This document shows, piece by piece, positions 6,232-8,241 of a stretch of 8,241 nt of DNA; within the stretch, counting starts at the first letter, position 1, and every line of letters begins with the position of its first letter. The notes below the pieces were generated by a model. That model was not told the origin of the DNA, made no database searches, and was given only the letters and a program-made list of their open reading frames with translations. The translations under genes and the position numbers were made by a program. Source of the stretch: Bacteroidota bacterium (GTDB lineage: Bacteria; Bacteroidota; Bacteroidia; Chitinophagales; Chitinophagaceae); the NCBI GenBank assembly GCA_023436425.1, contig JAEZJD010000219.1, forward strand, positions 1 through 8,241, in the 5' to 3' direction.

Positions 6232-7704
6232 TTATTTTCTGCTGTAATTCGGTGCTTCACGGGTGATCTCCACATCATGCGCATGGCTCTCGCGAATGCC
6301 TGCATTCGTAATTTTTACCATTTTTGCCTGCTGCAATTCAGCAATATTTGTTGCGCCTGAGTAACCCATGCCTGCACGGAGACCGCCAACAAACTGGTAC
6401 ACTATTTCTTTCAGCATTCCTTTGTATGCCACTCTTCCTTCAATACCCTCGGGAACATATTTTTTTACGTCAGCTTCCGGATCCTGAAAATACCTGTCGC
6501 TGCTGCCTACGGACATTGCGCCCAACGAACCCATGCCGCGGTATTCTTTAAATTTTCTTCCTTCATAAATTATTGTGTCGCCGGGACTTTCCTCAGTGCC
6601 TGCAAAGATGCTTCCCATCATCACGCAATCGGCGCCTGAAGCAAGGGCCTTCACCATGTCTCCGGTATAGCGAATACCTCCATCGGCAATCAGCGGAATA
6701 TTTCTGCTTTGCAATGCTGCCCGTGCCTGCATAATCGCGGTTAGTTGCGGCACACCTGCTCCGGCAACAACTCGTGTGGTGCAAATGGAGCCGGGACCAA
6801 TTCCCACTTTCACAGCATCTGCACCTGCATCCGCCAAAGCTTCTGCACCCGCTGAGGTGGCAACATTGCCTGCGATCACATTAATGTTCTTAAAATTTTT
6901 CTTTACTTCTTTCAGCGCATCAATAATTCCTTTTGAGTGTCCGTGTGCGCTGTCGAGGCAAATAATGTCTGCACCTACATTTTGCAGCGCAGCTACTCTG
7001 TCCATTAAATCTTTCGATACGCCAACGGCCGCTCCCACCAATAGTCTACCAAGAGAATCCTTCACCGCATTCGGATATGATGTCACCTGGAGTATGTCGC
7101 GGTAGGTGATTAATCCAATCAGTTTACCGCTTTTGTCGACCACCGGCAACTTTTCAATTTTCGTTTGCCGCAATATTTTTTCAGCTCCCTTTAAATCAGT
7201 GCCTTCGGGAGCAGTGATAAGATGTTCCCTGGTCATCACTTCGCTCACTTTTCGATGCATGTCTTCTTCGAAGCGCAAGTCGCGATTGGTTAGAATTCCC
7301 GCGAGCTTGTTACTGCTGTCAACTATAGGAATTCCCCCAATTTTATTTTCTTTCATCAGTCGCAGAGCATCACCAATCGTCGCATCAACAGACAGTGTAA
7401 TGGGATCTATGATCATTCCGCTTTCGCTACGTTTTACACGTCTCACCTGATCCGCCTGTTTTTCGATGGTCATGTTTTTGTGGAGGATACCAATGCCACC
7501 TTCTCTTGCCAGTGCAATGGCCAACGAAGCTTCAGTCACCGTGTCCATTGCCGCGGAAAGCATAGGAATGTTTAGCCGAATGTCTTTGGTGAGTTTTGTT
7601 TTTATCTCTACGTCTCGTGGAAGTACTTCGGAGTAGGAGGGAAGGAGCAAAACATCATCGAAGGTGAGACCTTCCAAAAAATTGGGGGAAGAGTTTGTTG
7701 CCAT
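6232..7704 (-). CDS. guaB: IMP dehydrogenase GuaB
   Basis: GuaB oxidises IMP to XMP with NAD+, the committed and rate-limiting step towards GMP, as a cytosolic tetramer/octamer. The 490-aa product has the normal bacterial length. It shows LTFDDVLLLPSYSEVLPRDV at 13-32, AAMDTVTE at 51-58, two CBS domains inserted in the barrel at about 95-205 (regulatory nucleotide binding), DSAHGHS at 251-257, the catalytic loop GIGPGSICTTR with C308, the phosphate-binding DGGIR at 341-345, and the flap with R404-Y405 (SSDRYF), followed by EGIEGRVAYKG near 419-429. All key residues are present. The ATG at 7702-7704 fits the usual N-terminus. dprA ends 44 bp upstream on the same strand, so the two may be co-transcribed. 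A one-mismatch -7-like box (TAATTTCG, 7715-7708) lies 3 nt before the start but has no clear -33 partner. Confidence 0.98.
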   Translation of the reverse strand: MATNSSPNFLEGLTFDDVLLLPSYSEVLPRDVEIKTKLTKDIRLNIPMLSAAMDTVTEASLAIALAREGGIGILHKNMTIEKQADQVRRVKRSESGMIIDPITLSVDATIGDALRLMKENKIGGIPIVDSSNKLAGILTNRDLRFEEDMHRKVSEVMTREHLITAPEGTDLKGAEKILRQTKIEKLPVVDKSGKLIGLITYRDILQVTSYPNAVKDSLGRLLVGAAVGVSKDLMDRVAALQNVGADIICLDSAHGHSKGIIDALKEVKKNFKNINVIAGNVATSAGAEALADAGADAVKVGIGPGSICTTRVVAGAGVPQLTAIMQARAALQSRNIPLIADGGIRYTGDMVKALASGADCVMMGSIFAGTEESPGDTIIYEGRKFKEYRGMGSLGAMSVGSSDRYFQDPEADVKKYVPEGIEGRVAYKGMLKEIVYQFVGGLRAGMGYSGATNIAELQQAKMVKITNAGIRESHAHDVEITREAPNYSRK

Positions 7705-7748
7705 GTGCGAAATTAGGGTGAATAGTTTAAAACCATTTTCCCGATTCG

Positions 7749-8241
7749 TTAAAGCAACTTGTACATCTTTCCGGGAAGGGTTTGTACGAGGTTTTGCAAC
7801 TCCAAATTCAAGATGGCTGCCGCAACTGCGCTGCTGGTCAATCCACTTTTTAAGTTGATTTCGTCAATGTGTATTTGATCTTTTTCACCGACAAGCTTTA
7901 TGATAGTTCTCTCCTCGTCTGTGAGTTCAATGAAGATTTCCCGCTGTTGCTTTTTGGTTACTTTCTTTTCCTTCCAACCCATTACTTCCAGCAACTCGTC
8001 AGCATCGGTGAGCAGAACTGCCTTATTGTATTTGATTAAATGATTGGTTCCGCCGCTCGCCTTATCCGTTGTGCGGCCGGGCACGGCAAACACATCGCGG
8101 TTGTACGCGTCTGCAAGTTTTCCGGTGATCATGCTGCCGCCTTTCACAGCAGTTTCTACAATCACCGTTGCATCGCATAAGCCCGCCACTACTCTGTTTC
8201 GGAGCGGAAAGTTGTGTTTATCAGGTTTGGTGCCGCTGAAG
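7749..8241 (-). CDS. dprA: DNA-processing protein DprA (C-terminal part, cut by right edge)
   Basis: DprA binds incoming single-stranded DNA in the cytoplasm during natural transformation and loads RecA onto it. The gene enters from the right edge with no start in the window; the frame is open to 8240 and gives about 163 residues. The visible part opens with FSGTKPDKHNFPLRNRVVAG, the end of the Rossmann-like DprA domain including the conserved FPxRNR motif. It continues with DATVIVETAVKGGSMIT and DVFAVPGRTTD, then SGGTNHLI, all hallmarks of the family. The last ~60 residues (from about TDEERTIIKLV) form the C-terminal winged-helix domain found in many DprA proteins. The in-frame GTG at 8189 is internal. 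TAA lies at 7751-7749. guaB follows after 44 bp on the same strand. Confidence 0.95.
   Translation of the reverse strand, partial: FSGTKPDKHNFPLRNRVVAGLCDATVIVETAVKGGSMITGKLADAYNRDVFAVPGRTTDKASGGTNHLIKYNKAVLLTDADELLEVMGWKEKKVTKKQQREIFIELTDEERTIIKLVGEKDQIHIDEINLKSGLTSSAVAAAILNLELQNLVQTLPGKMYKLL

Noticed and set aside
6204..6245. Possible bidirectional terminator between the SDR gene and guaB (AGC...GCT followed by a T-rich tract)
   Set aside because: The best stem is only about 3 bp; the T-rich stretch is largely the Lys/Arg codons and stop of guaB on the other strand.
7708..7715. TAATTTCG just before guaB as a -7 promoter box
   Set aside because: It has one mismatch to TAnnTTTG and no T-run or TTTG at the -33 distance; guaB may simply be read through from dprA.

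Overview
This looks like a stretch of chromosome from a member of the Bacteroidota, most likely near Chitinophagales/Sphingobacteriales (class-level inference only). The protein sequences have the flavour of that phylum: a fused-type 2-oxoacid:ferredoxin oxidoreductase alpha subunit, a ComEC of about 690 aa without a recognisable nuclease site, and PurH and GuaB of the lengths usual there. No start codon is preceded by a recognisable Shine-Dalgarno sequence, and TAnnTTTG-type -7 promoter boxes occur just upstream of two genes. The region is gene-dense, with convergent gaps of only 30 and 11 bp. I see no tRNA, rRNA, CRISPR array, insertion sequence or integrase.

Layout, left to right. (1) The 3' end of korA runs in on the plus strand from the left edge and stops at 409. 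It meets purH head-on across a 30-bp gap that can form a hairpin. (2) A tightly packed minus-strand group occupies 440-5216, transcribed in the order MFS transporter, comEC, purH. MFS and comEC share one base (TAATG), and comEC and purH are 14 bp apart. (3) A divergent control region of about 230 bp (5217-5446) holds two back-to-back Bacteroidota-type promoter candidates and, between them, a 7-bp inverted repeat. (4) A plus-strand SDR oxidoreductase of the YdfG type lies at 5447-6220. (5) A minus-strand pair, dprA (cut by the right edge) followed by guaB, converges on the SDR gene with an 11-bp gap.

Functionally there are two themes. Purine synthesis is represented by PurH, which makes IMP, and GuaB, which takes IMP towards GMP. 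Natural transformation is represented by ComEC, the inner-membrane DNA channel, and DprA, which loads RecA on incoming single-stranded DNA. Each competence gene sits immediately upstream of a purine gene on the same strand. KorA belongs to ferredoxin-linked central carbon metabolism; the MFS and SDR proteins have no substrate that can be read from the sequence.

I did not find a convincing new biological system; the window is essentially housekeeping. The points most worth a second look are the promoter boxes lying 4-5 nt from the start codons of both divergent genes (possible leaderless mRNAs), the palindrome between them, a 21-bp-period repeat in frame inside purH, and the degenerate C-terminal domain of ComEC.
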